Shown here: one piece after another, positions 63,672-64,000 of the stretch
Layout: each line of letters begins with the position of its first letter
Position numbering within the stretch: the first letter of the stretch is position 1
Assembly: GCF_000153125.2 (NCBI RefSeq)
Contig: NZ_CM002299.1
Span: 4,133,338-4,197,337 of the forward strand
Direction of reading: 5' to 3'
Source: Congregibacter litoralis KT71
GTDB taxonomy: Bacteria > Pseudomonadota > Gammaproteobacteria > Pseudomonadales > Halieaceae
Length of the DNA stretch: 64,000 nt
Program-made: the position numbers and the translations under genes
Notes under the pieces: generated by a model
What the model was told of the DNA's origin: nothing
Seen by the model: only the letters and a program-made list of their open reading frames with translations
The model's database searches: none

Positions 63672-64000
63672 ATGTATGGACTGATTAACAGCGCTCTCCA
63701 GGACATGGTAGTCACGCATTTTGGCGAGGAGCAATGGAAGAAAGTGCACCAGCGTTCGGGTGTGGCCGAAGACTCCTATCTCACCATGCGTCGCTACGAC
63801 GATGAGTCCACCTACCAGTTGGCGGCGGCCGCGTCAGAGGTTCTGGAAGCGCCCATAGACACTTGCATGGAAATGTTTGGCAAACACTGGGTCGACGCTA
63901 TCGCGATAAAACACTATGCTTCTCTCATGGATGCCACCGGCATTGATACCGTCGGCTTCCTTCATAACCTCAACAGTCTCCATGATCGCATTGCCAGCAC
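63672..64000 (+). CDS. H-NOX (haem NO/oxygen-binding) sensor, 5' part
   Basis: The frame is open from ATG 63672 to the right edge (109 complete codons). M-Y-G-L-I-N-S-A-L-Q-D-M-V-V at the start, F-G-E-E-Q-W, L-A-A-A-A-S-E-V-L and M-F-G-K-H-W fit the N-terminal part of H-NOX domains. His104 in N-S-L-H-D-R-I corresponds to the proximal haem ligand (His102/103 in studied proteins). The Y-x-S-x-R haem-propionate motif lies beyond the window, so whether this is a stand-alone H-NOX or fused to an output domain is unknown. It begins 71 bp after the sigma-54 regulator. H-NOX proteins sense nitric oxide and often control biofilm formation, so its place beside an EPS locus is meaningful. Confidence 0.8.
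   Translation, partial: MYGLINSALQDMVVTHFGEEQWKKVHQRSGVAEDSYLTMRRYDDESTYQLAAAASEVLEAPIDTCMEMFGKHWVDAIAIKHYASLMDATGIDTVGFLHNLNSLHDRIAS

Overview
The window looks like chromosomal DNA of a marine gammaproteobacterium. The right half (about 41.5-64 kb) is uniformly GC-rich and carries PlsB, a wax-ester-synthase-type acyltransferase, photolyase, Cho, a sigma-54-linked exopolysaccharide locus and an H-NOX sensor. That mix would fit the OM60/NOR5 clade (Halieaceae), but this is inference from gene content. The left 40 kb is visibly lower and more uneven in G+C, is full of insertion-sequence debris and broken genes, and reads as accessory DNA.

Left accessory region (1-13.7 kb): two secreted proteins (a metallo-beta-lactamase-fold lipoprotein cut by the window edge and a His/Asp-rich secreted protein), a multi-pass membrane protein, then a tight three-gene operon of a DGQHR-domain protein, an unrecognised 450-residue protein and a class D12 adenine DNA methyltransferase. 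Next come a shrunken IS3-family element, an 11-copy heptanucleotide repeat, and a frameshifted fused ATPase-DUF4435 gene resembling the fused form of the PARIS anti-phage system. This stretch looks like a defence island. A ceramidase-like membrane protein and a small membrane protein follow.

Transposon-bounded catabolic island (13,719-40,119): two practically identical, directly oriented, tnpA-only Tn3-family elements with perfect 41-bp terminal inverted repeats enclose about 20 kb of catabolic DNA. Copy 1 has a 1-bp deletion that breaks tnpA; copy 2 is intact. The cargo is an acyl-CoA ligase, a ThDP-dependent lyase and an SDR (plus strand); a chimeric scar of a transposase fragment joined to a glycosyltransferase fragment; a five-gene beta-oxidation operon on the minus strand (CoA ligase, crotonase, SCP2-type thiolase, acyl-CoA dehydrogenase, 3-hydroxyacyl-CoA dehydrogenase); a divergent AraC-type regulator; a FecI-FecR-TonB-dependent transducer uptake set; and an aldehyde dehydrogenase preceded by a PQQ quinohemoprotein alcohol dehydrogenase truncated by the transposon. 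Together these suggest regulated outer-membrane uptake of a substrate, alcohol to acid oxidation, CoA activation and side-chain or ring beta-oxidation. The substrate cannot be read from sequence.

Right backbone (40.1-64 kb): a wax ester synthase/DGAT gene cut by transposon copy 2, plsB, a membrane-anchored retropepsin-like protease, a DUF6482 protein, an overlapping cho-photolyase pair, a DUF3667 membrane protein, and a large exopolysaccharide locus. That locus has a divergent sugar transferase initiating chain synthesis, several glycosyltransferases, a flippase, a sulfotransferase, a very large SLBB export protein, a Wzz-like protein, a WecG-type glycosyltransferase fused to two STAS domains, a polymerase/ligase-like membrane protein and a sigma-54 response regulator. 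Three sequences matching the sigma-54 promoter consensus precede the three transcription units, and related inverted repeats sit at activator-site distance, so the regulator at the end of the locus is the obvious candidate activator. An H-NOX gene runs off the right edge.
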